From the NCBI GenBank assembly GCA_027484825.1, contig JAIXSE010000010.1:1-64000 (forward strand): a DNA stretch of 64,000 nucleotides, given 5' to 3'. Position numbers and translations under genes: made by a program. Shown here one piece after another: positions 38,634-48,129 of the stretch. The stretch comes from Rubrivivax sp. GTDB taxonomy: Bacteria; Pseudomonadota; Gammaproteobacteria; Burkholderiales; Burkholderiaceae_C. The first letter of the stretch is position 1. Every line of letters begins with the position of its first letter. Below the pieces are notes generated by a model, which saw only the letters and a program-made list of their open reading frames with translations, searched no databases and was not told the DNA's origin.

Positions 38634-39659
38634 ATGAGCCAGCCTTCTGCCCCAAAACGACGCCGTGCCACCGGCCGGGTGACCTTGCAGGATGTGGCCG
38701 TCGCAGCGGGCGTGAGTCCGATCACCGCGTCGCGCGCGCTGCGGGGCGAACGCGGCGTGGCGGCGGAACTGGTGGAGCGGGTGCAGGTGGCCGTGCGGGA
38801 GCTGGGTTATGTGCCGGACCCGGCCGCCCGCGCCCTGGCCTCGGCCAAGAGCAACCAGGTGGTGCTGCTGGTGCCGCTGCTGTCCAACGCGCTGTTTGTG
38901 GACCTGCTGGATGCGGCGCAGCGCACGCTGTTGCAGGCGGGCTACCAGAGCATGATCGGCGTGACGCACTATCAGCCGGAGGAAGAGGAAGCGCTGCTGC
39001 GCACCTACCTGATGAACCGCCCCGCCGGGCTGCTGGTGACCGGGTTTGACCGCACCGACACAGCCCGCAGCCTGCTGACGGGCAGCGGCGTGCCCTGCGT
39101 GCATCTGATGGAGAACCGTGCCGGCGAGGGGCTGTATTCGGTGGGCTTCTCGCAGGAGGATGCTGGCCGCGCCATGACGCAGGCGCTGATCGACAAGGGC
39201 TACCAACGCATTGCCTTTGCCGCCGCGCAGTTGGACCCGCGAACGCTGCAGCGGGCCACCGGCTACCGGGCGGCGCTGGGTGCACGGCACGACGCGCGGC
39301 TGGAGTTCATGGATGGCGCGCCCTCCTCCTTTGCGCTGGGCGCGCAGATGTTCGACCGGGTGCTGGCGCAGGCGCCGGACGTGGACGCCATCTTCTTCAA
39401 CAACGACGACCTGGCCCAGGGGGCCCTGCTTCAAGCGCTGCGCCGGGGCATCGAGGTGCCGTCGCAGGTAGCGGTGGCGGGCTTCAACGACCTGATCGGC
39501 GGCGAGCAGATGCTGCCGCCGCTGTCGACCGTGCGCACGCCCCGCGGTGAGATCGGCCTGAAGGCGGCGGAGATGCTGATCACGCTCATGCGCGGCGAGC
39601 CGGTGGAGCAGCCGTGTGTCGATCTGGGGTTTGAGCTGTTGATGCGGGGCAGTTGTTGA
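38634..39659 (+). CDS. LacI-family transcriptional regulator, gluconate type
   Basis: 341 residues. The HTH is RVTLQDVAVAAGVSPITASR followed by ALRGERGV. The sugar-binding domain has QVVLLVPLLSNALFVDLLDA, then DAIFFNNDDLAQGALLQAL and VAVAGFNDLIGGEQMLPP. It resembles GntR/GntH-type repressors of gluconate genes. ATG 38634 is used; a TTG seven codons upstream is in frame. It probably binds the two AGCGCT operators between itself and gntK. Confidence 0.9.
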   Translation: MSQPSAPKRRRATGRVTLQDVAVAAGVSPITASRALRGERGVAAELVERVQVAVRELGYVPDPAARALASAKSNQVVLLVPLLSNALFVDLLDAAQRTLLQAGYQSMIGVTHYQPEEEEALLRTYLMNRPAGLLVTGFDRTDTARSLLTGSGVPCVHLMENRAGEGLYSVGFSQEDAGRAMTQALIDKGYQRIAFAAAQLDPRTLQRATGYRAALGARHDARLEFMDGAPSSFALGAQMFDRVLAQAPDVDAIFFNNDDLAQGALLQALRRGIEVPSQVAVAGFNDLIGGEQMLPPLSTVRTPRGEIGLKAAEMLITLMRGEPVEQPCVDLGFELLMRGSC

Positions 39660-39691
39660 TACGGGGCCGTTGCTGATGCGGGGCCCGTACT
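39641..39691. repeat. 17-bp tandem repeat, three units, across the regulator stop
   Basis: Units GATGCGGGGCAGTTGTT, GATACGGGGCCGTTGCT and GATGCGGGGCCCGTACT are head to tail. The TGA of the regulator lies at the junction of units 1 and 2. Confidence 0.8.
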
Positions 39692-39708
39692 GAGCTGTCG
39701 GCAGCAGA

Positions 39709-39732
39709 AAAAAAGCGGGGCTCAGCCCCGCT
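39709..39732 (-). terminator. Terminator between the LacI gene and RND pump 1
   Basis: AGCGGGGC-TCA-GCCCCGCT, an 8-bp stem. On the minus strand it is followed by TTTTTTT, a strong terminator for the RND permease; it may act in both directions. Confidence 0.9.
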
Positions 39733-39760
39733 TCTTCATGGCGCCACAAGTCTGGCGCGC

Positions 39761-42700
39761 TCAGTCCGCGATCCCTGGGGTGGGCGTGATGCCGCCAGCA
39801 CCGCCAAGACTGCCGGATCCACCGTGCAGGCTGTCGCCGGCCCGGATGACGTTCGCACGCCCCCCGTCCGCATCGCCCGAGCCTTCCGCCTGCGCTGCCC
39901 GGAAGCTCTTCGCCCCGCGCACCAGGTAGGAATAGATCACCGGCACCACCACCAGCGTCAGCAGCGTCGAGGTGATGACGCCGCCGATGATCGCCCGCCC
40001 CATCGGCGCCTGGATCTCACCGCCGTCGTTCAGCGCAATCGCCATCGGCAGCATGCCGAAGACCATCGCGGCGGTCGTCATGATGATGGGCCGCATCCGC
40101 ACCAGCCCCGCCTGCAGCAGCGCCTCCGGAATCGACATCCCGTCCTTGCGCGCATGGTTGGCAAAGTCCACCAGCAAGATCGCGTTCTTGGTCACCAGGC
40201 CCATCAGCATCACCAGGCCAATCATCGAGAACACGTTCAGCGTCGTGTTCCAGAACAGCAGTGCCAGCATCACCCCGATCAGCGACAGCGGCAGGGACGC
40301 CATGATCGCAATCGGCTGCAGGAAGCTCGCAAACTGGCTGGCCAGCACGATGTAAATGAAGATCAGCGCCAGGCCCATGGCCATCACCAGGCCGATCATG
40401 AAGTCCGCCTGCTGCTTGCCGTCCCCGTCCACCATGAAGCTGATCCCGGGGGGCAGCTCGGTCTCCTTGATCAGCTTCTGCACATCGGCATTCACGTCGC
40501 CGGACGGCCGTCCCTGCACGCCGGCATACACCGCCTCCCGGCGCTGCAGGTTCTGGCGGCGGATCACCTCCGGATTGAACACCTCCTCCAGCGTCGCCAC
40601 CTGCTCCAGCGAGACCGGCGAGCCGTCCTTGGCAAAGGCCACCGGCAGGCGGCGCATCTGCTCCAGGTTCTGGCGCTGGTCCTTGGGCAGGCGCAGCAGC
40701 ACTTCCACCTGGTTGCCGTCCGGCGTGGTCCAGTAGGTCGCCACCTCACCATTCACGTAGGCGTGCAGGGACGACGCCACCATCGGCGCATTCAGGCCCA
40801 GCTCGCGCACGGCGGAGTCCTTCAGACGCACGGCATAGGTCGGCACGCCCGGCTTGACGGTGGTGTCCACATCCACCGCGCCCTTGATCTTCTTGACCTT
40901 CTCGGCGAAGTCCTTGGCCACCTGGGTCAGCACCTGCGGGTCGCTGCCCAGAATGGTGATCCACACCGGGCGGTTGAAACCGACGCTGAGCTCCACACCA
41001 GGAATGCGGGAGATCTCGGCGCGGATGGCGTTTTCGACTTCGCTCTGGCTGCGGCTGCGCTCGCGGCGGTCCACCAGCGCGATGTTGAGCGAGGCCTGGT
41101 TGCGGCCCGTGGACATGCCCTCCCCGCTGGCGCCCACCACCGTCGAGACGGTCTTGACCTCCGGCATGCGGGCCAGGATCTCCTCCACCTGGCGCACCTT
41201 GTTGTCACCACGCTCCAGGCTGGTGGCCACCGGCATGCGCAGGCTGATCTGGGTGAAGCCCTGGTCGGTCTGCGGCACGAATTCGCCGCCGACCAGCGGC
41301 ACCAGCATCAGCGCGCCGACGAAGCTGGCCACACCGCCCAGCGTCACCAGACCGCGCGGGGTGATGGTGGCCAGGCGCAGGCGCCGGGGCAGTTGCCGCT
41401 GACGCTCGCCATGGACATCGAAGGGGCGACCCCAGACCGGCACCGGCGGCACGAACAGCCGATAACGACGCCCGGAGAAGATCCAGCGAATGCTGACCTC
41501 ATACCAGCGGTGCAGCACGTCCATGCCAGCATCGGTGGCGCGGATGAGGTGACCCACGCCCGGCACGCGCTTCAGATGGGTGGAGGGAGGATCGTGCCAG
41601 ACCGAGGACATCATCGGGTCCAGCGTGAAGCTGACGAACAGCGACACCAGCACCGCCACCGCCACGGTGATGCCGAAGGGGTAGAAGAACTTGCCGATCA
41701 CGCCGCCCATGAAGGCGACCGGCACAAACACGGCGCAGATGGCGAAGGTGGTGGCCATGACCGCCAGGCCGATCTCGTTGGTGCCGTCCTCGGCGGCGCG
41801 GCGATGGTCCTTGCCCATGCCCACATGCCGCACGATGTTCTCCCGCACCACGATGGCATCGTCGATCAGCAACCCGATGCACAGGCTCAGCGCCATCATG
41901 GTCATGAAGTTCAGCGTGAAGCCGAAGGCATAGACCGCGATGAAGCTGGAGATGACCGAGATGGGCAGCGTCAGACCGGTGATGACCGTGGACCGCCAGC
42001 TGTGCAGGAACAGAAAGACGATGGCAATCGTCAGCAGCGCGCCTTCGATGAGCGTGTGCCGCAGGCCCTTGAGCGAGTTCTTCACGAAGTCGCTGTTGGC
42101 GTAGATCAGGCGCAGCTCCATGTCCTTGGGCAGCGTCTTGCGCAGCTCGGCCAGGGCCGATTGGATGGCCTCGCCGGTGGCGACGATGTTGGCGTCCTGC
42201 TGCTTGAAGATGTTGAAGTTGACGGCGGGCTGGCCGTTGATGCGGGCGATGGAATCGCGCTCGCGTTCACGCTCGACCAGGGTGCCGAGGTCTCCCAGCG
42301 TGAGGTTGAGGTCTCCGCGGCGGGCGACCACGACGTTGACGAAGTCCTTGGGGTCCTTGACCTTGCCTTCCACCCGCAGCATGGTGTCGGTGGCCGGGTT
42401 GGACAGCAGACCGACCGGGGAGTCGGTGTTGGCCTGGTTCAGGGCGGAGGCGATCTGCGCCGGGGTGACGCTGTAGGCGCGCAGGCGCTGCGGGTCGAGG
42501 TCGATGCGCACTTCACGCAGGGCCAGGCCACCAACGTCCACCCGGGCGACGCCTTCCACCCGGGAGAGGCGCTTGGAGACGACCTGGTCGGCCATCATCG
42601 ACAGTTCCCGCGGCGTGCGGGTCTTGCTGAGCAAGGCGGCCACGACGACGGGCTGGGCGTTGTCGCCCTGGAAGCGGGAGACCGTCGGCGGCTTGGCTTC

Positions 42701-43063
42701 CTTGGGGAAGTTGGCCTGGGCCAGGGCCACCTGGTCGCGCACTTCCTGCATGGCGCGGTTCATGTCCACACTGAGACTGAACTCGACGCTGGCCTGCACA
42801 CGGCCTTCGAAGCTGCGGGACTGGATGCGGTCCACACCGGCGACGGTGTTGAGCGCTTCCTCCAGAGGCTTGGCGATCTCGCGCTCGACGGCTTCCGGCG
42901 AGGCACCGGGGTATCGCACGTCGATCCAGGCACCGGGCAGCGAGATGTCGGGCATCTGCTCGACGCCCAGTTTGGAGTAGGAGAACAGACCCAGCACACA
43001 CAGGGCCACCATGACCATGGTGGCGAAGACTGGGTTCTGGATGGAGATACGGGTCATCCACAT
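39761..43063 (-). CDS. RND efflux permease (pump 1)
   Basis: 1100 residues, the normal two-fold 12-helix plan. TRISIQNPVFATMVMVALCV is TM1, and PMGRAIIGGVITSTLLTLVV lies near the last TM. The proton-relay Asp pair is in GLLIDDAIVVRENIVRHV, and porter-domain parts include DVRYPGASPEAVEREIAKPL. It belongs to the HAE1 group that exports drugs or hydrophobic compounds. The C-terminal 50 residues are Gly/Ala/Ser-rich and have no clear role. The adaptor is encoded 36 bases upstream. No outer-membrane factor gene is adjacent, so a TolC-like protein from elsewhere is needed. Confidence 0.93.
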   Translation of the reverse strand: MWMTRISIQNPVFATMVMVALCVLGLFSYSKLGVEQMPDISLPGAWIDVRYPGASPEAVEREIAKPLEEALNTVAGVDRIQSRSFEGRVQASVEFSLSVDMNRAMQEVRDQVALAQANFPKEAKPPTVSRFQGDNAQPVVVAALLSKTRTPRELSMMADQVVSKRLSRVEGVARVDVGGLALREVRIDLDPQRLRAYSVTPAQIASALNQANTDSPVGLLSNPATDTMLRVEGKVKDPKDFVNVVVARRGDLNLTLGDLGTLVERERERDSIARINGQPAVNFNIFKQQDANIVATGEAIQSALAELRKTLPKDMELRLIYANSDFVKNSLKGLRHTLIEGALLTIAIVFLFLHSWRSTVITGLTLPISVISSFIAVYAFGFTLNFMTMMALSLCIGLLIDDAIVVRENIVRHVGMGKDHRRAAEDGTNEIGLAVMATTFAICAVFVPVAFMGGVIGKFFYPFGITVAVAVLVSLFVSFTLDPMMSSVWHDPPSTHLKRVPGVGHLIRATDAGMDVLHRWYEVSIRWIFSGRRYRLFVPPVPVWGRPFDVHGERQRQLPRRLRLATITPRGLVTLGGVASFVGALMLVPLVGGEFVPQTDQGFTQISLRMPVATSLERGDNKVRQVEEILARMPEVKTVSTVVGASGEGMSTGRNQASLNIALVDRRERSRSQSEVENAIRAEISRIPGVELSVGFNRPVWITILGSDPQVLTQVAKDFAEKVKKIKGAVDVDTTVKPGVPTYAVRLKDSAVRELGLNAPMVASSLHAYVNGEVATYWTTPDGNQVEVLLRLPKDQRQNLEQMRRLPVAFAKDGSPVSLEQVATLEEVFNPEVIRRQNLQRREAVYAGVQGRPSGDVNADVQKLIKETELPPGISFMVDGDGKQQADFMIGLVMAMGLALIFIYIVLASQFASFLQPIAIMASLPLSLIGVMLALLFWNTTLNVFSMIGLVMLMGLVTKNAILLVDFANHARKDGMSIPEALLQAGLVRMRPIIMTTAAMVFGMLPMAIALNDGGEIQAPMGRAIIGGVITSTLLTLVVVPVIYSYLVRGAKSFRAAQAEGSGDADGGRANVIRAGDSLHGGSGSLGGAGGITPTPGIAD

Positions 43064-43099
43064 GGGGAATCCCTTCTTGTCGTTGTCGTGTCGCAGGGA

Positions 43100-44251
43100 T
43101 TACTGCGTGGTGGCACTGGCCGATGCGCTGGCGACGCTGGCCTTGGGCGGCACGATGGTGGCGGCCTGGCCTTCCTTGAGGTTGTCGAAGCGGGCGCCCA
43201 GGACCTGCGCGTCGGCGTTGAGGCCGGCGACAACTTCCACCCTGCCCTCGCGTGGGTCGCGGCGGCCGGTGGTGACGATGCGGCGGACGAGGTTGCCCTT
43301 GTCGATCACCCAGACATGCTCCTGGCCGGAGACACTGCCCAGCGCGGTGAGCGGGACGGTCATGCGCTGTTTGTCGTCCGGCATTTCGACGCGGGCGACG
43401 GCGTATTGGCCGGCGCGGAAGCGCTCACCCGGGTTGTCCAGGGTCAGCGTGACGCCGATGGAGCGGGTGCCGGGTTCGGCCGCCGGGGCGATGCGGGCGA
43501 TGCGGGCCTCGACCGGCTTGTCGAAGCCTTCGACCTGGAGGTTGACGCTCATGCCGGGCTTGAGGCGGCTGACTTCGTGGGTGCCAACGAGGCCGGCGAG
43601 TTCGAGGCGGGAGAGGTCGACGATGGTCAGGACCTGCTGTTCGGCAGCGACTTTTTCGCCGGGGACGACGTGGCGCTTGGACACAATGCCGTCGATGGGC
43701 GAGAGCAGCGCGGCCTGGGTCAGGAGGACCTGGCTGGTGGCCAACTGGGCCTGCGCAGAGAGCATCTGGGCGCGGGCGGTTTCGAGGGCGGAGCGGGAGT
43801 TGTCGAGGGCGGTGGGGGCGATGAAGTTCTGGGTGGCCAGGCCTTGGTTGGCTTTGTATTGGCGCTCGTACTGTTCATACTGGGCACGGGCAGACTCGAC
43901 GCCGGCATTGCGTTCGGCAACTTTGTGGCGAAGCTCTTCAAGGTCGAGTTGACCCAGGCTTTGGCCGGCTTTGACGCGGCTGCCCTCGCCCACCGAGAGG
44001 TTGACCAGGCTGCCATTGGCCTTGGCCCGGACGACCACGGTGTTGGGCGCCACCAGGGGGCCCGAAAATTCAATGACGCCGGGCATGCTGGCCGGCATGG
44101 GGCGGACGACTTCACTGGCCTGGAATTCAAGCGGGGGCTTGGCCGCTTCCTTCTTGGGCGCAGGTGCCGCCTGCCGGCTGGTGGCAAATACCGCCGCCCC
44201 CGCCGCCAAAACCACGATCGCCAGGCCACCGATCCAGATCTTCTTACGCAT
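43100..44251 (-). CDS. Periplasmic adaptor (MFP) of RND pump 1
   Basis: 383 residues. An N-terminal membrane anchor (IWIGGLAIVVLAAGAAVFA) precedes barrel-sandwich halves (NGSLVNLSVGEGSRVKAGQS and ALLSPIDGIVSKRHVVPGEK). A helical hairpin between them (about 110 residues) and a beta-barrel complete the usual plan. It links the RND permease to an outer-membrane channel. ATG 44251 is preferred over an in-frame ATG 60 bases upstream because the anchor begins MRKKIW. The promoter must lie in the 580-base gap to the right. Confidence 0.92.
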   Translation of the reverse strand: MRKKIWIGGLAIVVLAAGAAVFATSRQAAPAPKKEAAKPPLEFQASEVVRPMPASMPGVIEFSGPLVAPNTVVVRAKANGSLVNLSVGEGSRVKAGQSLGQLDLEELRHKVAERNAGVESARAQYEQYERQYKANQGLATQNFIAPTALDNSRSALETARAQMLSAQAQLATSQVLLTQAALLSPIDGIVSKRHVVPGEKVAAEQQVLTIVDLSRLELAGLVGTHEVSRLKPGMSVNLQVEGFDKPVEARIARIAPAAEPGTRSIGVTLTLDNPGERFRAGQYAVARVEMPDDKQRMTVPLTALGSVSGQEHVWVIDKGNLVRRIVTTGRRDPREGRVEVVAGLNADAQVLGARFDNLKEGQAATIVPPKASVASASASATTQ

Positions 44252-44830
44252 GGTCTCCCCCAAGTCTCCTGAACCGCTTCGCTGGGCACCCCGGACCGCC
44301 GGTGACGCCACAACGAAGCTCGAATGCGGCGGAGTGTAGGAACCGGGTCCCGGCCCAGGGGGTGAACTGCGACGAATTGCAGTTTGCGGAGCATGAACTG
44401 CTGAGGGGGTCTATGGTCCGCCTCTCTCCTGGGGGGCGGGGGGTGACGATCTAGGGGGGGGCTGGTGCGCAGTGCGCTGGGGCTGGGGCGGGGGGGCTGC
44501 GATTGATGGCGCTGGGGAGGGTGTACTGCGCTAGAAGGAGCAGGGGCGGGCACCTTTTGCTCCATGTCCTCCGCCCCTGCGGGGCTCCCCCTTTCACTTC
44601 CGCAAAAGGCACCCGCCCCTGCCCCTTCCGACATCCAGCTCTGCAACGGTTGAAACGCGCGTTTTGCGGTGCTCTGCGGCAAGCGAGAGTCTGGGCAGTC
44701 AGTGGGCCGGTGGCGTTGGCGTTGGAGCGGCCGCGGAAGAGCGTGCGGGCCACCGGCTGGTGGTGGGGCGCGGGATGGGCGTCCGATAAGTCGTGGCCTG
44801 GTCAGGGCCTCATCGGAGCTCGGGCGGAAG
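44252..44830. other. 580-base intergenic region
   Basis: No credible gene. G-rich tracts at 44410-44520 and a long inverted repeat (44541-44621) are the only features seen. It should include the promoter for the pump 1 operon. Confidence 0.6.
44541..44621. repeat. 20-bp inverted repeat with GC-rich internal palindrome
   Basis: CAGGGGCGGGCACCTTTTGC (44541-44560) is complementary to GCAAAAGGCACCCGCCCCTG (44602-44621) except for two central bases. The 41-base interval holds a second palindrome, CCGCCCCTGCGGGGC. It could form a large cruciform or mRNA hairpin. Confidence 0.8.
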
Positions 44831-45940
44831 TTAGGCGACTGGGGGACGCTGCGCCGCAATCGCGGCAATGGGCAGTTCGACGTCCGCGCATTGGGCACGG
44901 TCCAGCAGCACATGGTCCATCACGACCAGCGCCAGCATGGCCTCGGCAATGGGCGTGGCACGGATGCCCACGCAAGGGTCATGGCGGCCAAAGGTCTCGA
45001 CCGTGGTCGGCTCGCCCGCCCGGTTGATCGATGCCTTGGGCGTGCGGATGGAACTCGTGGGCTTGATGGCGATCGAGACCCTCAGATCCTGGCCGCTGGA
45101 AATGCCGCCCAGCACGCCGCCCGCGTTGTTGCTGGCAAAGCCCTCTGGCGTCAGTTCGTCGCCGTGCTGGCTGCCCCGCTGGCGCACGCTGTCAAAACCC
45201 GCACCAATCTCGACACCCTTCACGGCGTTGATGCCCATCATGGCGTAGGCAATGTCAGCGTCCAGCTTGTCGAAGAGCGGCTGGCCCAGGCCCGCCGGCA
45301 TACCAGTGGCCTCCACCATGAGCCGCGCACCGACGGAGTCACCATCCTTGCGCAGCTGGTCCATGTAGGCCTCCAGCGCTTCAATCTGGCTGGCGTTGGC
45401 CGCAAAGAAAGGGTTCTGGCCGACGTGCTGCCAGCCCTCGAAGGCAATGTCGATCTCGCCCAGCGCCGTCATGCAGCCCCGAAAGCCCACGCCCATTTCC
45501 TGCGACAGCCATTTGCGGGCCACCGCGCCCGCCGCCACCATCGGCGCCGTCAGGCGCGCCGAGGAGCGACCACCGCCGCGCGGGTCGCGCAGGCCGTATT
45601 TGCGCCAGTAGGTGTAGTCCGCATGGCCTGGGCGGAAGGTGTCCAGGATGTTGCCGTAGTCCTTGCTGCGCTGGTCCACGTTGCGGATGAGCAGGCAGAT
45701 GGGCGTGCCAGTGGTCACGCCTTCATAGACGCCCGAGAGAATCTCGACCTGGTCCGGCTCCTGGCGCTGCGTGACGTGGCGCGAAGTGCCCGGGCGGCGA
45801 CGGTCCAGCTCCGGCTGGATGTCCTCAACCGACAGCGCCAACCCCGGCGGGCAGCCATCAATGACGCAGCCAATCGCCGGGCCATGGCTTTCGCCGAAAT
45901 TGGTGACGCGGAACAAGCTGCCGAAGGTGCTGCCAGACAT
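44831..45940 (-). CDS. aroC: Chorismate synthase
   Basis: 369 residues. The three PROSITE-type regions are present: [19 protein letters not shown], the [20 protein letters not shown] region with [12 protein letters not shown], and [17 protein letters not shown] near the C terminus. It catalyses EPSP to chorismate using reduced FMN, the last shikimate step. Single gene, transcribed toward the gap; the CBS gene and its terminator are upstream. Confidence 0.97.
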   Translation of the reverse strand: MSGSTFGSLFRVTNFGESHGPAIGCVIDGCPPGLALSVEDIQPELDRRRPGTSRHVTQRQEPDQVEILSGVYEGVTTGTPICLLIRNVDQRSKDYGNILDTFRPGHADYTYWRKYGLRDPRGGGRSSARLTAPMVAAGAVARKWLSQEMGVGFRGCMTALGEIDIAFEGWQHVGQNPFFAANASQIEALEAYMDQLRKDGDSVGARLMVEATGMPAGLGQPLFDKLDADIAYAMMGINAVKGVEIGAGFDSVRQRGSQHGDELTPEGFASNNAGGVLGGISSGQDLRVSIAIKPTSSIRTPKASINRAGEPTTVETFGRHDPCVGIRATPIAEAMLALVVMDHVLLDRAQCADVELPIAAIAAQRPPVA

Positions 45941-46027
45941 CTACTAACCTGCCAGGGCTGAAAAAGGGAAGGGTCAATTCTACGAGCCCACTGGGCGCCG
46001 ACCATTCCCTCCATGTGCCGACGCATG

Positions 46028-46053
46028 CAAAAACGGCCCCGTCAGGGGGCCGT
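46028..46053 (-). terminator. Terminator of the CBS-domain gene
   Basis: ACGGCCCC pairs with GGGGCCGT around a 5-base loop, followed on the minus strand by TTTTTGC. It separates the CBS gene from aroC. Confidence 0.88.
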
Positions 46054-46136
46054 CTGCCGGGCGATTGGGAAACCCAGGCTTCGCGCCTGGGCCGCCGCGG
46101 TGAGGAGCGCCGCCGTCCGCTGGCCGCTGCAGGCCC

Positions 46137-46598
46137 TCAGGAGGCCTGCGCCTGACCGCCCTCTTCCGCCGGCCAGTCCCGGATGTAGGCCTTGAGCATG
46201 CGGTTTTCGAAGTCCTGGGAGTCGACGACCGTCTTGGCGACGTCGTAGAAAGAGATCACGCCCATGAGCTGGCGGCCGTTGAGCACCGGCATGTAGCGGG
46301 CGTGCCGCCCCAGCATCATGCGGCGGACTTCATCGATCTCGGTGGCCGGGGTGCAGGTCAGCGGAGCGTCGTCCATGACGCTGCGCACGAGCGAGGTGCC
46401 CACGCTGCCCCCATTACGGGTGATGGCCTGGATGACCTCGCGGAAGGTCAGCATGCCCACCAGATCGTCAAATTCGATCACCACCAGCGAGCCGATGTCG
46501 CGCTCGGCCATGGTGGCCACGGCGTCCGCCAATGGCTGGTCGGGTGAGACGGTAAAGAGCGTGTTGCCCTTGACCCGCAGGATGTCGGAGACTTTCAT
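46137..46598 (-). CDS. Twin CBS-domain protein
   Basis: 153 residues. The start MKVSDILRVKGNTLFTV leads into two CBS motifs, DAVATMAERDIGSLVVIEFD with LVGMLTFREV and VRRMMLGRHARYMPVLNGR with LMGVISFYDVAKTV. Such stand-alone CBS pairs bind adenosyl compounds (AMP, ATP, NADH or SAM) and modulate partner proteins; the partner is not evident here. ATG 46598 fits the family, although a further in-frame ATG is nine bases upstream. Confidence 0.9.
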   Translation of the reverse strand: MKVSDILRVKGNTLFTVSPDQPLADAVATMAERDIGSLVVIEFDDLVGMLTFREVIQAITRNGGSVGTSLVRSVMDDAPLTCTPATEIDEVRRMMLGRHARYMPVLNGRQLMGVISFYDVAKTVVDSQDFENRMLKAYIRDWPAEEGGQAQAS

Positions 46599-46815
46599 GC
46601 CTCTCAACATAGCACACAATGCCCGCTGCAAGGCACCACCTGGATGCGGCCAATGTCAAGAAGCGCAGTGGCCGTGGGCGGTACCCCACGATCCGGCCAG
46701 GCCCTCGCCCGGCCGCAACCCAGCCGGCATTCAGCCGGCACCCAGCGATGGACGCCACCCGCATCCCCCCGCTGACACGACGGCCGACCACGGCCGCAGA
46801 GACAGGAGACAGTTC

Positions 46816-48129
46816 ATGGCAGGTCCTGCCGACCCCGGTTTTGACACGCTGGCCCTTCATGCCGGCGCCAGCCCCGACCCCAGCACCGGCGCCCGCGCCG
46901 TGCCGCTGCATCTCACCACCTCGTTTGTGTTCGAGAGCGCCGAGCAGGCCGCCGGCCTGTTCAACATGGAGCGCAGCGGACATGTGTATTCCAGGCTGTC
47001 CAACCCGACCACCGCCGTGCTGGAAGAGCGCATCGCCGCCCTGGACGGCGGCGTCGGGGCAGTGGCCACCGCCAGCGGCCAGGCCGCCCTGCATCTGGCC
47101 GTGGCCACCCTGGCCGGGGCCGGCCATCACATCGTGGCCTCGTCCGCACTGTATGGTGGCTCCCACAATCTGCTGCACTACACCCTGCGCCGATTCGGCA
47201 TCAGCACCACCTTCGTGCCGCCCGGTGACCTGGACGCCTGGCGAAACGCCATTCGCCCCGAGACGCGGCTGCTGTTGGGAGAAAGCCTCGGCAACCCCGG
47301 CCTGGACGTGCTGGACATCCCCGCTGTCGCCCAGATCGCCCACGACGCCCACCTGCCGCTGCTGGTGGATGCCACCTTCGTGACCCCCTACCTGCAGCAG
47401 CCCCTGGCCCTGGGCGCGGACCTGGTCTATCACTCGGCCACCAAGTTCCTGTGCGGACACGGCACGGTCGTGGGCGGCCTGCTGGTGGACAGCGGCCGCT
47501 TCGATTGGGAACAGGCCCATGCCGCCAGCGGGTCGGAACGTCGCTTCGCCGAACTCTGCGAGCCGTACGACGGCTTCCACGGGATGGTGTTCAGCGAAGA
47601 GAGTTCCGTGGGCGCGTTCCTGCTGCGCGCCCGCCGCGAAGGCCTGCGAGACTTCGGCGCCTGCATGAGCCCCCACACCGCCTGGCTGATCCTGCAGGGC
47701 ATCGAGACCCTGCCCCTGCGCATGCAGCGGCATGTGAGCAATGCCCAGAAGGTGGCGGAGTTCCTGGTGAGCCATCCGATGGTGGACCGGGTGCGCTACC
47801 CCGGCCTGACGGATCACCCCGACCATGCCCTGGCACAGCGACTGCTGCCGCGCGGCTGCGGCGCGGTGTTCAGCTTCGACCTGAAAGGCGGCCGCGAACA
47901 GGGCCGCAAGTTCATCGAGTCCCTGCGGCTGTTCTCCCATCTGGCGAATGTGGGCGATGCCCGGTCGCTGGTGATCCACCCCGCCTCAACCACCCATTTC
48001 CGCATGGACGACGCCGCGCTGGCCGCCTCCGGCATCGGGCCAGGCACGCTACGCCTGTCCATCGGGCTGGAGGATCCGGATGACCTGATCGCCGACCTGA
48101 CGGCTGCCCTGAAGGGAGCCGCCAAATGA
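46816..48129 (+). CDS. O-acetyl/O-succinylhomoserine sulfhydrylase (PLP enzyme)
   Basis: 437 residues, of the Cys/Met metabolism PLP family. DTLALHAGASPDPSTGARAV and PLHLTTSFVFESAEQAAGLF are typical of O-acetylhomoserine sulfhydrylase (MetY). The PLP Lys is in YHSATKFLCGHGTVVGG. It makes homocysteine from an acylhomoserine and sulfide; acetyl versus succinyl cannot be decided here, although MetY is favoured by length. ATG 46816 has AGGAG upstream; the long frame open to 46318 is antisense to the CBS gene. The stop overlaps the hydrolase start. Confidence 0.9.
   Translation: MAGPADPGFDTLALHAGASPDPSTGARAVPLHLTTSFVFESAEQAAGLFNMERSGHVYSRLSNPTTAVLEERIAALDGGVGAVATASGQAALHLAVATLAGAGHHIVASSALYGGSHNLLHYTLRRFGISTTFVPPGDLDAWRNAIRPETRLLLGESLGNPGLDVLDIPAVAQIAHDAHLPLLVDATFVTPYLQQPLALGADLVYHSATKFLCGHGTVVGGLLVDSGRFDWEQAHAASGSERRFAELCEPYDGFHGMVFSEESSVGAFLLRARREGLRDFGACMSPHTAWLILQGIETLPLRMQRHVSNAQKVAEFLVSHPMVDRVRYPGLTDHPDHALAQRLLPRGCGAVFSFDLKGGREQGRKFIESLRLFSHLANVGDARSLVIHPASTTHFRMDDAALAASGIGPGTLRLSIGLEDPDDLIADLTAALKGAAK

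Noticed and set aside
39824-44272. Very long open frame (about 1480 codons) antisense to RND pump 1
   Set aside because: Shadow of the permease and adaptor; no protein-like motifs.
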